Under the pieces are notes generated by a model. It was given only the letters and a program-made list of their open reading frames with translations, was not told where the DNA came from and did not search any database. Below, in pieces: positions 37,601 through 45,317 of a DNA stretch of 64,000 bases. Within the stretch, counting starts at the first letter, position 1. The number at the start of each line of letters is the position of its first letter. The translations under genes and the position numbers were made by a program. Origin of the DNA: Pedobacter steynii (GTDB taxonomy: Bacteria; Bacteroidota; Bacteroidia; Sphingobacteriales; Sphingobacteriaceae); assembly GCF_900103665.1 (NCBI RefSeq), contig NZ_FNGY01000008.1, positions 297,184 to 361,183 of the forward strand, in the 5' to 3' direction.

Positions 37601-37708
37601 TTTTATGGTCATCAAGGAATGGACCCGGAGCAAACAATCGAAGGAACGACCTATTTCAGGTATCCTTCTATGAAGACCTTCTCTGCAGGGCTTAACCTTA
37701 CTTTCTAA
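34616..37708 (+). CDS. susC: SusC/RagA-family TonB-linked outer-membrane transporter
   Basis: 1030 aa. Signal peptide LSILFLLFFIQFAKAQ; carboxypeptidase-regulatory-like domain (VTGKVIEKGTKLPLPGVSI, about residues 25-100); TonB box-like DEVVVVAYGT; plug with ALQGLAPGVQAVAASGQPG, IRGIGSINASSAPLYVVDG and SISVLKDAASSALYGSRGAN; then a 22-strand-type barrel ending in AGLNLTF. It forms, with the SusD lipoprotein encoded 15 bp downstream, an oligosaccharide import pair at the outer membrane. The divergent GH31 enzyme makes this a small polysaccharide-utilisation locus. No HTCS, SusR or sigma/anti-sigma regulator is adjacent. Confidence 0.96.
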   Translation: MKTRLSILFLLFFIQFAKAQDVYQVTGKVIEKGTKLPLPGVSILIKGSKSGTTTDHLGNFKLKLSNAQETLTFSFLGFASQDLSAKAGENLNVVLTDASNELDEVVVVAYGTAKRRDITGSVSRISGDQLQNRQVSNITKALQGLAPGVQAVAASGQPGTSATIRIRGIGSINASSAPLYVVDGNPFSGDLSSINPSDIESISVLKDAASSALYGSRGANGVIIITTKTGKKGGDTQINASFSQGISKRAVKDYEQVTTNEYFESYWLAAKNKLRVSNPTFTDEALGLAAGRQLITDLGINPYGPNYPSPVGLDGKIVPGATPLWDNDWGKATQQTARRTQGDLSFNGGSEKSQYYISGGYLNDKGIALASGYKRYNARINLTTQAKKWLKAGLNVSAANSLQDYPTSEDSNTANVIQYSRAIPSFYPIFERNPDGSFKLDGNGNKVPDFGAYRPASAIPRSNLPATVGLDKSQIMKDNVSARAFLEATIIPELTLKTSYSSDYLNNNVHNYTNPLLGDGVSTQGDVSKSNSRTYSWTWNNILTYDKTFKEDHHLNLLAGQELYKYNYRVISGSRQRFVLPGFDEPDAAAQLTGFSGNSIDYTLLSFLGRAEYDYKKRYFLSASLRSDGTSRFSPAQRWGTFWSLGASWKISEEAFLKETPWLSTLTLRSSYGAQGNDNIGTYYAYKGLYSIKSNLGENGLVTSRLETPDLKWESNLNLNIGLDFGLFNDRISGTIEYFDRRSKDLLFSRPKAPSLGFGSIDDNIGALKNTGIEVQLNAVPVRNTDFRWTISLNATHYKNTITALPQKEIKTATKIMRVGGTTSDFFLREWAGVNPENGDPQWYRTDDAGNKVLTNVYSSVTQYVQKTSLPVLTGGISNTFNYKEFEISALLSYSIGGKILDGDYMGLMHAGRSIGRPWSKEILTHWTPENRNTDVPRLITDDAGWAQASTRFLYSATYARLKNLTVGYSLPKSLASKWGLYNLKLTLTGENLLTFYGHQGMDPEQTIEGTTYFRYPSMKTFSAGLNLTF

Positions 37709-37723
37709 TTTAATCTTACGACA

Positions 37724-39235
37724 ATGAATTTAAATAAACTCACTTATATCATTGCTGCTGTCTTTCTGATCCCTTTCCTGGGTTGCAAGAAAGACTTGAA
37801 TACCAGTCCGACGAATTCAGTGGAATCTTCAGCGATTTATTCCAACACAGCAAACATTGAAACGGTCCTGAATGGTACATGGGCCTATATGCACGAAACT
37901 TTCTTCACTTTTGCAAATCCCGGCTATTCTACCATCCTGAGAATGAGTGATGCCATGGGCGATGATGTGGCCATTATTCAAAATAAATATGGATATGCAG
38001 ATTCCTATAATTTCAGTCATGCATCGAATACCAGTCGCCTGAGTGCCATATGGACCATCCTTTACAAAGTGATTGACAATTGCAATAACATCATCACTAA
38101 AATCGATGCTGCGTCCGGACCTGAGGCCGACAAAGCGAGAATCAAAGCACAGGCACTTGCCCTAAGGGCAAATAGCTATTTGAATCTGGTTACCTATTAT
38201 CAGTTCAATTACCAGGTCAACCCCTTGGCAAAAGGAGTTCCGCTTTACACAGAACCGACTACACCTGCGACAGAACCTAAGGCAAAGTCAAGTCTGGAAG
38301 ACATCTATAAGCTGATCGTTTCAGATTTAACCCAGGCTGCCCAGTCACTGCCGACTTATAAACGTCCGAATACGACAAAATACAAAATCAATATTGATGT
38401 TGTACATGGTTTGCTTGCCAGAACTTATCTGAATATGGGCAAATGGGACCTTGCCGCGCAAGAGGCGCTGGAAGCTAAGAAAAACTACACTTATATGTCT
38501 GCAGGCGAATATGCCAATGGATTTAATGACCTTAAAAACAGTGAATGGATTTGGGGGCAGGCACAACAGGCGGATCAAAGTAATGCCAGTTATAGCTTCC
38601 ATTATATTGATGTGGCTACCAGCGCTGCTTATTATTACAGCTTTATGGCTGATCCAAACTTTCTAAAGCTTTTTGATGCCACGGATATCAGGACTAAATT
38701 GTTCTTATGGGACGGATTACCGGGAAGAGAAGGCTATCTGCGCTATCAGAAATTCAAATTCCGACCGGATGTAACAGGTGATATTGTGATGATGAGGTCA
38801 GCAGAAATGACGCTTATCGCAGCAGAGGGTTATGCCAGAAATGGTGATCTTTCCAACGCTACGACAGTTCTGAATGAGTTACTCAGCGCCAGACAAGCGA
38901 GTCCATTTATATTGGGGTCAAAATCTAAAGAAGAAGTGATTGCTGCTATTCTGATAGAAAGAAGGAAGGAATTATGGGGAGAAGGTTTTTCTTTGTCAGA
39001 TATCCTGAGAACACAATCTGCAGTAGTTCGACTTCCTGCTCTGGGTGCAGACGGACAACCACTAAAAGTGACAGTGATTACCCCTGATGGGAAAACTAAA
39101 GAGGTATTGGCGAAACAACATACCACGCTTAAATTTCCAGATAAAGAGAAACCGAACTTTGTACCGAATAGTCCATATTACCTGATTCCTCTGCCACAGG
39201 CGGAGTTAGATAATAATCCGAATATCAATAAATAA
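37724..39235 (+). CDS. susD: SusD/RagB-family surface glycan-binding lipoprotein
   Basis: 503 aa. The signal peptide ends with the lipobox FLGC (Cys21). SusD features include NTSPTNSVESSAIYSN near the N-terminus, the TPR-like helices (KARIKAQALALRANSYLNLV), MMRSAEMTLIAAEGYARNGD, IERRKELWGEGFSLSDILRT and the typical C-terminal YYLIPLPQAELDNNPNINK. It caps the SusC barrel and binds the glycan. It is the last gene of the pair and is followed by structured terminator copy 3. Confidence 0.96.
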   Translation: MNLNKLTYIIAAVFLIPFLGCKKDLNTSPTNSVESSAIYSNTANIETVLNGTWAYMHETFFTFANPGYSTILRMSDAMGDDVAIIQNKYGYADSYNFSHASNTSRLSAIWTILYKVIDNCNNIITKIDAASGPEADKARIKAQALALRANSYLNLVTYYQFNYQVNPLAKGVPLYTEPTTPATEPKAKSSLEDIYKLIVSDLTQAAQSLPTYKRPNTTKYKINIDVVHGLLARTYLNMGKWDLAAQEALEAKKNYTYMSAGEYANGFNDLKNSEWIWGQAQQADQSNASYSFHYIDVATSAAYYYSFMADPNFLKLFDATDIRTKLFLWDGLPGREGYLRYQKFKFRPDVTGDIVMMRSAEMTLIAAEGYARNGDLSNATTVLNELLSARQASPFILGSKSKEEVIAAILIERRKELWGEGFSLSDILRTQSAVVRLPALGADGQPLKVTVITPDGKTKEVLAKQHTTLKFPDKEKPNFVPNSPYYLIPLPQAELDNNPNINK

Positions 39236-39261
39236 AGGCTGTTTTTAATCCTGCTTTTGTT

Positions 39262-39349
39262 AAAAAAGATCCCTGACTCTTCAAAGGCTGGAATCTTTGC
39301 CCTGAAGGGGGCAAATTTCCTAGGCCTTTTCTGAGCAGGGATCTTTTTT
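39262..39349 (+). terminator. Structured terminator-like RNA element, copy 3
   Basis: The outer stem AAAAAAGATCCCTG (39262-39275) pairs perfectly with CAGGGATCTTTTTT (39336-39349). Inside, AAAGGC pairs with GCCTTT and TTTGCCC-TGAAGG-GGGCAAA is a central hairpin with one more C-G pair than in copies 1 and 2. The element follows the susD stop by 26 bp in the same orientation. Confidence 0.75.
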
Positions 39350-39357
39350 ATTCTAAA

Positions 39358-39406
39358 TTATTGACCAAATATTGCTGAATGATTCCGAGCAGTATTTGGT
39401 CAATAA
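39358..39406. repeat. Long inverted repeat (19-bp arms)
   Basis: The left arm (39358-39376, TTATTGACCAAATATTGCT) and right arm (39388-39406) are complementary except for one T-G wobble, around an 11-nt loop. It lies just beyond the susD terminator. It is not followed by a T tract, so it is not an ordinary terminator on the plus strand. Confidence 0.7.
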
Positions 39407-39451
39407 TTATTTACTACTTCAAAGGATCAATTCATATCGCGTATTTTTACT

Positions 39452-39940
39452 TTAAATAGCTTCAGATTGAAACTCATTGAATCAGCTCAGCCAGGTAGTT
39501 TGAACCTAGCTTAAATAGCTTCAACCAATGGTTTCAAGGTCAACCCCGACAATATGAGTGCAGCTTGAATAACTTCAAATCAAACTATATGAGATTAGCC
39601 AAGTAGTGTGAAATAGCTTAAATTATTGGTGTCAAGGTCAACTCCGACAATATGAATACAGCTTGAATAACTTCAACACAAACTGTATTAGACTAGACAA
39701 GTAGTGTGAAATAGCTTAAATTATTGGTATCAAGGTCAACTCCGACAATATGAATACAGCTTGAACAACTTCAAATCAAACTATATGAGATTAGCCAAGA
39801 TAATGTGACCTCAACTGAGTAGCTTCAAGTTAAAGCGAGCTGAATCAGACTAACCAAGGTAACCTGAGTTCAGCTTAAACACTGTCAAAATCAAAACAAA
39901 TTGTATCGGCTCAACCTCGATGATGATAGTTTCCAAAAAT
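39452..39940. repeat. Degenerate tandem repeat array, about 98-bp higher-order period
   Basis: Units starting TTRAATARCTTCAA recur at 39452, 39511, 39565, 39618, 39663, 39716, 39761, 39816 and 39875. The 39565, 39663 and 39761 units are exactly 98 bp apart and alternate 53- and 45-bp subunits; the outer units are 54-59 bp. Stops are frequent in all frames, so it is not coding. There are no spacers and no cas genes nearby. Confidence 0.75.
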
Positions 39941-40110
39941 CAAATGACCTTAGCAAGTAATAAGGCTAAATAAATTTAGTTCGAACACTTCTCTATGAAA
40001 ACTATGAGGGGCCTTCCAGGAAAAAGATGCGTTCTAAGAAAAGGCATAGGAAGATTTGCCCCCTTCAGGGCAAACATTCCAGCCTTTGATTAGTAATGCT
40101 TCTTTTTCAA
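39891..40110. repeat. 220-bp direct repeat, copy A
   Basis: Identical to 44984-45203 at 218 of 220 positions with no gap. It covers the tail of the tandem array and the minus-strand structured terminator behind pmbA1. Confidence 0.9.
40020..40108 (-). terminator. Structured terminator-like RNA element, copy 4
   Basis: On the minus strand the element opens with GAAAAAGAAGC and closes with GCATCTTTTTC, an outer stem with mismatches, around AAAGGCTGGAATG, the hairpin TTTGCCCTGAAGGGGGCAAA and CCTATGCCTTTT. It lies downstream of pmbA1 in its orientation. Confidence 0.7.
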
Positions 40111-40191
40111 TACTACTCTTTCAATACTACTCTTTCAATACTACTCTTTCAATCCTGCTCTTTCAATACTGCTCTTTCAACACTGCTCTTT
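40102..40191. repeat. 14-bp tandem repeats in the pmbA1 3' UTR
   Basis: About six units of CTCTTTCAATACTA (variants CTCTTTCAATCCTG, CTCTTTCAACACTG) fill the space between the pmbA1 stop and its terminator. The period of 14 rules out a simple coding repeat. Confidence 0.85.
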
Positions 40192-40198
40192 AAAAAAA

Positions 40199-41536
40199 CT
40201 AAACCGCGTCAGATAAAGAAGTAAACGTGAAATCCCTGATTTTCAACGGTGGCAACAAATAATTTGTATTTGATTCTGCACTAACCGTCCTTTCCGACCG
40301 TCCCATTTCGTCAAGATTATTTAACATAATGATTGGACTTTCATTAAATCTGAAATTCTTAACAGGGAATTTAATCTCTCCATTTTCAATATAAAACGTA
40401 CCGTCCCTGGTCAGTCCTGTTAACAGTAAAGTCTGCGGATCAACCGGGCGAATGTACCATAACCTGGTCACCAGAATTCCCTTTTCCGTGCCTTTGATCA
40501 GCTCTTCAAGTGTTTTGGTGCCACCAACCATAATTGCCCCATCCGGAGAGGGAAGTGATTTTATCCCAGTCTTTTCGGCCCAATATCTGGAGGTATATAA
40601 GTTTTTCACCACTCCTTTTTCGATCCAGTTGACTTTTTGCTGAGGTCTTCCATCGCCATTCCAGTTCGAGGTAGGCAGTTCCGGATTCCAGGGATCGGAG
40701 TAGATGTTTACCCTTTCGTCCAGTAGCTGTTCTCCTACTTTTGTTTTCCCTCCCGGCTTGCTCATCGAACTGCGACCTTCATCTGCCTGTCTCGCATCAA
40801 GATCAAAGAATAAGTTTTCCAGCATCACTGCAACAGCTGTTGGTTCGAGGATAACCGTATATTTTCCTGGCTCTATCGCTTTTGCTGTTACAGAAGCAAG
40901 GGCTTTTTTCGCTGCGATGGCAGTATCGGCTTTAGTATTGAGTTTGGTATAATCGTTATACCCTTTAGTCGCGTATCCTGAACCTTTTCCATCCTCTGTT
41001 CTGATGGTAATATTAAAGGCCACATCGGTAGATTTGTTATAAGCAAATAAGCCATTGCTGTTCATCATCGCAGAAAACCCTGCGCTATTGGAAAGGAATC
41101 CGGCCGCATTCAGTTTATTTTCTTTGGCCTGATTTAGGCTCGCTTGTACCGCATCGGCTCGTTCTTTAGGGCCCATGGCGGCAGTGGCCTCAGAAAATGT
41201 AGGCGATTCCGGTCCATATTCCTGTGGGCCGAGGAAAGGCATAAACTCTGGGTTTTCGGGAGCCAGCTGTGCCAGTTCTTCTGCTCTTCTCACTACTTTT
41301 TCGAGAGAAGCATCGTCAAACTCATTGATCGTGGCTACACCCGATTTTTTTCCAAAGGCGGAATTCACCACCAGGCTGTTCGTACTGATTCCACCGCTGG
41401 TAGACACTGAACTTCTCGCATATCTGATGTTACCACCATCGGAACCGCTGAGGTTTACTTCACATTGTTCTGCTTTTGAGTAGCTAAGGACTTTCGTTAA
41501 AAGTGCTTTTGCTTGTTCTTTAGTTAGTATTGCCAT
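40199..41536 (-). CDS. PmbA/TldE-family protease subunit 1
   Basis: 445 aa partner subunit of the TldD/TldE metalloprotease. It begins without a signal peptide (MAILTKEQAKALLTKVLSYS). Family blocks include ATINEFDDASLEKVVRRAEEL, LAPENPEFMPFLGPQ, KAIEPGKYTVILEP, DLDARQADEGRSSM and the C-terminal GLTRDGTFYIENGEIKFP and FNESPIIMLNNL. TldE subunits lack the HExxxH zinc motif, as here. It starts 5 bp after the tldD1 stop, so the two are translated together. The TldD/E heterodimer degrades or trims unfolded or leader peptides in known cases (microcin B17, CcdA). The target here is unknown. Confidence 0.92.
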   Translation of the reverse strand: MAILTKEQAKALLTKVLSYSKAEQCEVNLSGSDGGNIRYARSSVSTSGGISTNSLVVNSAFGKKSGVATINEFDDASLEKVVRRAEELAQLAPENPEFMPFLGPQEYGPESPTFSEATAAMGPKERADAVQASLNQAKENKLNAAGFLSNSAGFSAMMNSNGLFAYNKSTDVAFNITIRTEDGKGSGYATKGYNDYTKLNTKADTAIAAKKALASVTAKAIEPGKYTVILEPTAVAVMLENLFFDLDARQADEGRSSMSKPGGKTKVGEQLLDERVNIYSDPWNPELPTSNWNGDGRPQQKVNWIEKGVVKNLYTSRYWAEKTGIKSLPSPDGAIMVGGTKTLEELIKGTEKGILVTRLWYIRPVDPQTLLLTGLTRDGTFYIENGEIKFPVKNFRFNESPIIMLNNLDEMGRSERTVSAESNTNYLLPPLKIRDFTFTSLSDAV

Positions 41537-41541
41537 GATTC

Positions 41542-43182
41542 CTATCCGATTTTTCTAGCTGTATTGATCACATTAACTCCATTGAAGCGCGCAGTGGAAG
41601 ATCCATGAGATACTGCACTCGACTGACTTGGCTGTCCCTTACCATCAAAGAATGATCCCCCTAAGCGGTAATCACTTTTATCGCAAACTGCAACACAGGA
41701 ATTCCAGAACTCCTGCGTATTGGCCTGATAAGCAACATCTTTAAGCATGCCGACGATTTTACCGGCCTTAATCTCATAATAAAGCTGTCCGCCGAACTGG
41801 AAATTGTAGCGTTGCTGATCGATAGAGAAGCTGCCATCTCCTACGATATAAATCCCTTTTTCTACGTTCTTTATCTGATCTGCGATGCTCAACGCCTTTT
41901 TACCTGGCTGCAGAGAGATGTTTGCCATGCGCTGGAACTGAACACTGCTCCAGTTATCCGCGTAACAGCATCCCTGAGAATGGTCCAGACCGACGATATG
42001 TGCCTGATCGCGGATTGCCTGATAATTCACCAGTACTCCATCTTTGATCACATCCCATTGACCGCATTTTACGCCTTCATCATCATAACCTACAGCCCCC
42101 AGGGAACCAATTTCAGTTTTGTCGGCCGTAATGTTCACTTCTTTACTTCCATACTGGAATTTTTTAGATTCCCATTTGTCCAGCGTAAGAAAACTTGTAC
42201 CCGCAAAATTGGCTTCATAGCCCAATACACGATCCAGCTCTGTAGGGTGTCCACAGGATTCATGAATCGTTAGCCAGAGGTGTGAAGGATCCAGGACAAG
42301 GTCATACTTACCTGGTTCAACAGATTTGGCTTTTAATTTTTCACCCACCTGAGCTGCCGCCTGTTTGGCATCTTCAAGCATATCATATCGTCCCTTATAA
42401 AGCGTTCCTGAAGCTGTTTTAATCTTATCTTCTGGTCTGGCATCCAGGTATTCATAACCTTTACCTGTAGGAGCACTTAAAGAGTTTCGGGTTTCAAATT
42501 TTCCTGTTTCCTTATTGATTTTGGTGATAAAGAAAGTTGGCCAGATGCGGTGAATATCCTGGTCGATGTAAGAGCCGTCCGTAGAGGCGAAATATTTTTG
42601 TTCGTTGACCGTAAAGATGACCGAGTTGATGTAATCTGCTCCGCCCTTCATGGCGGCATCATTCACCGATAAGAGTAGGTCAACTTTCTCTTTGATTGGT
42701 ACTTCGAAAGCATTCTTCTCGATTGGTGCTTTCCAGCTCACCTCTCCATAACCTTTTTGCGGTGCCAGTTTTACCGGTTCAGATTGCAGGCGACCGTTTT
42801 CTTTGGCAATAGATACCGCCAGTTCTGCCGCTTTAGCAATACTGTCTTTGTCCATTTTATCTGTGGCCGCAAAGCCCCAGCATCCGTTGGCAATCACGCG
42901 GATACCAACCCCATAAGATTCAGTATTCACAATATTTTGCACTTTATCCTCTCGGGTAACCACAAACTGGTTCAGGTAACGCCCTACCCGAACGTCGGTA
43001 TAAGTTGCTCCTTTTGAGCGTGCGGCATTCATGGCTACATCGCTCAGGATCTTTTTAGCGGCGGGGTCGATGTACTCGAGGGCCCTTTCCGGGGAGATTT
43101 CGTTCCCCCAAACAGGAATAGCGGGAAGCATCGCAGCGGCTGCTCCAACGCCTGTTAAGTAAATAAAATTTCTTCGTTTCAA
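41542..43182 (-). CDS. TldD-family metalloprotease subunit 1, Tat signal
   Basis: 546 aa. The N-terminus MKRRNFIYLTGVGAAAAMLP is a twin-arginine signal, so export by Tat is predicted, unlike cytoplasmic E. coli TldD. The zinc motif HExxxH is present as HESCGH near residue 305, followed by PTELDRVLGYEANFAGTSFL. Other blocks: KGATYTDVRVGRYLNQFV, SYGVGIRVIANGCWGFAAT, YDDEGVKCGQWDVIKDGVLV and SFSIDQQRYNFQFGGQ. It is paired with pmbA1 (5 bp gap) and follows tldD2 by 92 bp. Confidence 0.93.
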   Translation of the reverse strand: MKRRNFIYLTGVGAAAAMLPAIPVWGNEISPERALEYIDPAAKKILSDVAMNAARSKGATYTDVRVGRYLNQFVVTREDKVQNIVNTESYGVGIRVIANGCWGFAATDKMDKDSIAKAAELAVSIAKENGRLQSEPVKLAPQKGYGEVSWKAPIEKNAFEVPIKEKVDLLLSVNDAAMKGGADYINSVIFTVNEQKYFASTDGSYIDQDIHRIWPTFFITKINKETGKFETRNSLSAPTGKGYEYLDARPEDKIKTASGTLYKGRYDMLEDAKQAAAQVGEKLKAKSVEPGKYDLVLDPSHLWLTIHESCGHPTELDRVLGYEANFAGTSFLTLDKWESKKFQYGSKEVNITADKTEIGSLGAVGYDDEGVKCGQWDVIKDGVLVNYQAIRDQAHIVGLDHSQGCCYADNWSSVQFQRMANISLQPGKKALSIADQIKNVEKGIYIVGDGSFSIDQQRYNFQFGGQLYYEIKAGKIVGMLKDVAYQANTQEFWNSCVAVCDKSDYRLGGSFFDGKGQPSQSSAVSHGSSTARFNGVNVINTARKIG

Positions 43183-43274
43183 GTTAAGGTGGGTTTAAGG
43201 TTAATTAATAACAACAATAAGACGCTAACTGTCTGAAAAAGTTACAGGTTAAACACCCGGACTCTCCTATGTTT

Positions 43275-44912
43275 TTAGCCTAATTTTCTTCCTGTATTGA
43301 TCACATTTACGCCATTAAATCTTGTAGTCGGACTTCCATGAGAAACGGCACTCACCTGGCCTGGCTGCCCTTTTCCATCAGCAAAGGTTCCACCTAAGCG
43401 ATAGTCGTTTTTGTCGCACAGCTGAGTACATGAATTCCAAAACTCCTGTGTATTGGCCTGATAAGATGCATCTTTAAGCATGCCCACTATTTTGCCCTCT
43501 TTAATTTCATACGCCAGCTGAGCACTGAACTGAAAGTTATAGCGCTGCTGATCGATAGAATAAGAGTTCCGGCCGAACATATAAATTCCCTTTTCGACAT
43601 TTTTCACCAGATCAGCGGCACTTAAAACACTTTCACCTGGCGCAAGAGAAACATTTGGCATCCGTTGAAACTGAATGCTTTCCCAACTATCGGCATAGCA
43701 GCAGGCCTGAGAAGCTTTAAGGCCAAGAATATGTGCCTGATCTCTGATCGTTTGGTAATTCACCAGAATTCCATCCCTGATGATATCCCAGTTCCCACAT
43801 TTCACCCCTTCATCATCATATCCCACTGCGCCCAATGATCCCGATTCCGTTTTATCCGCAATAACATTGACTACTTTACTTCCAAAATTAAACTTCTTAC
43901 TTTCCCATTTATCCAGCGTCAGGAAACTTGTTCCTGCATAATTGGCTTCATATCCCAGCACTCTATCCAGTTCTGTCGGATGCCCTACAGACTCATGAAT
44001 CGTTAGAAATAAATGTGTAGGATCCAGCACCAAATCATACTTCCCTGGCAACACCGGTTTCGCTTTCAGCTTTTCTGCCACATGCGTCGTGGCCTCTCTA
44101 ATATCTTCCAGCAAATCATAGCGTTTCTTATACATCGTTACCGGCCCACCTTTTATCTTCTCTGACGCTTTGGGTGTCAGGTATTCATATCCCATTCCCA
44201 TCGGCGCGCTCAAGGCATTTCTGGTTTCAAATTTCCCTCCTGCCGGATCAATCCTGGTTACCGTAAATGTTGGCCAGATCCGATGAATATCCTGGTCAAT
44301 ATACGAACCATCCGTAGAAGCGAAATATTTCTGTTCATTCACCATAAAAAGATTAGAATTCACATACTTTGCCCCTCCTTTAACCGCTTCATTATTTGCA
44401 TTCAGCAACATATTCACCTTATCTGTTATCGGAACCGAAAAAGCATTGATTTCCAATGGTGTTTTCCAGCTCACCTCACCAAACCCTTTCTGTGGAGCAA
44501 GTTGTACCGGCTCCACCAAAAGCTTCGCATTTCCCTTAGCAATCGCTACTGCCATTTCCGCTGCTTTGGCGATGCTGTCATTGTCCAGATTGTTGGTTGC
44601 TGCAAAACCCCAGCTTCCGTTGGCAATGACCCTTACTCCCATTCCGTAAGACTCAGAATTGGCGATGTTCTGCACCTGACTTTCCCTGGTGGCGATCACC
44701 TGATTCAAATACCTGCCAATGCGAACATCTGCATAGGTCGCCCCTTTTGAACGGGCCGCATTGAGGGCAACATCAGCCATCCTCTTTTTCAACTGAACAT
44801 CAACAGGCGTTAATGCATCTTCCACACTAATCTCTTTTCCAAAAAGCGGCAAATGAACCATCGAGGCACCAATGCCAACTCCGGTCATGTATAAAAAGTC
44901 TCTTCTTCTCAA
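43275..44912 (-). CDS. TldD-family metalloprotease subunit 2, Tat signal
   Basis: 545 aa paralogue of the neighbouring TldD proteins, similar over its whole length. The N-terminus MRRRDFLYMTGVGIGASMV is a good Tat signal (RRDFL). The zinc motif is HESVGH near residue 305. It has no PmbA gene of its own: the next gene downstream (92 bp) is another tldD. It may share pmbA1 with tldD1 or form alternative dimers; that is inference. Upstream lies copy B of the 220-bp repeat and a structured terminator ending the previous unit, so it should have its own promoter, which I could not identify. Confidence 0.92.
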   Translation of the reverse strand: MRRRDFLYMTGVGIGASMVHLPLFGKEISVEDALTPVDVQLKKRMADVALNAARSKGATYADVRIGRYLNQVIATRESQVQNIANSESYGMGVRVIANGSWGFAATNNLDNDSIAKAAEMAVAIAKGNAKLLVEPVQLAPQKGFGEVSWKTPLEINAFSVPITDKVNMLLNANNEAVKGGAKYVNSNLFMVNEQKYFASTDGSYIDQDIHRIWPTFTVTRIDPAGGKFETRNALSAPMGMGYEYLTPKASEKIKGGPVTMYKKRYDLLEDIREATTHVAEKLKAKPVLPGKYDLVLDPTHLFLTIHESVGHPTELDRVLGYEANYAGTSFLTLDKWESKKFNFGSKVVNVIADKTESGSLGAVGYDDEGVKCGNWDIIRDGILVNYQTIRDQAHILGLKASQACCYADSWESIQFQRMPNVSLAPGESVLSAADLVKNVEKGIYMFGRNSYSIDQQRYNFQFSAQLAYEIKEGKIVGMLKDASYQANTQEFWNSCTQLCDKNDYRLGGTFADGKGQPGQVSAVSHGSPTTRFNGVNVINTGRKLG

Positions 44913-44983
44913 TTTCTATAAATTAGTAATCATAATAATGGTCTAAATATGATCGTCCGAATATTTCGGTGTCGATGAAAGTT

Positions 44984-45203
44984 TCAAAACAAATTGTATC
45001 GGCTCAACCTCGATGATGATAGTTTCCAAAAATCAAATGATCTTAGCAAGTAATAAGGCTAAATAAATTTAGTTCGAACACTTCTCTATGAAAACTGTGA
45101 GGGGCCTTCCAGGAAAAAGATGCGTTCTAAGAAAAGGCATAGGAAGATTTGCCCCCTTCAGGGCAAACATTCCAGCCTTTGATTAGTAATGCTTCTTTTT
45201 CAA
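44984..45203. repeat. 220-bp direct repeat, copy B
   Basis: Differs from 39891-40110 at two positions only. It lies between pmbA2 and tldD2 and carries structured terminator copy 5. Confidence 0.9.
45113..45201 (-). terminator. Structured terminator-like RNA element, copy 5
   Basis: Identical in sequence to copy 4 within the duplicated 220-bp block. It lies behind pmbA2 in that gene's orientation and should separate the tldD3-pmbA2 transcript from tldD2. Confidence 0.7.
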
Positions 45204-45312
45204 CCCTGCTCTTTCAACCCTGCTCTTTCAATCCTGCTCTTTCAATCCTGCTCTTGTATAATACTCTTTCAATCCTGCTTTTGTAATAATACTCTTGCAA
45301 TCCTGCTCTTTC
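45194..45312. repeat. 14-bp tandem repeats in the pmbA2 3' UTR
   Basis: About eight units related to CTCTTTCAATCCTG, with variants such as CTCTTGTATAATA, between the pmbA2 stop and its terminator. The unit is the same as at pmbA1, but number and variants differ, so the array has changed since duplication. Confidence 0.82.
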
Positions 45313-45317
45313 AAAAC

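Noticed and set aside
39452..39940. CRISPR-like array
   Set aside because: Units are degenerate, lie head to tail without unique spacers of constant length, and no cas gene is present.
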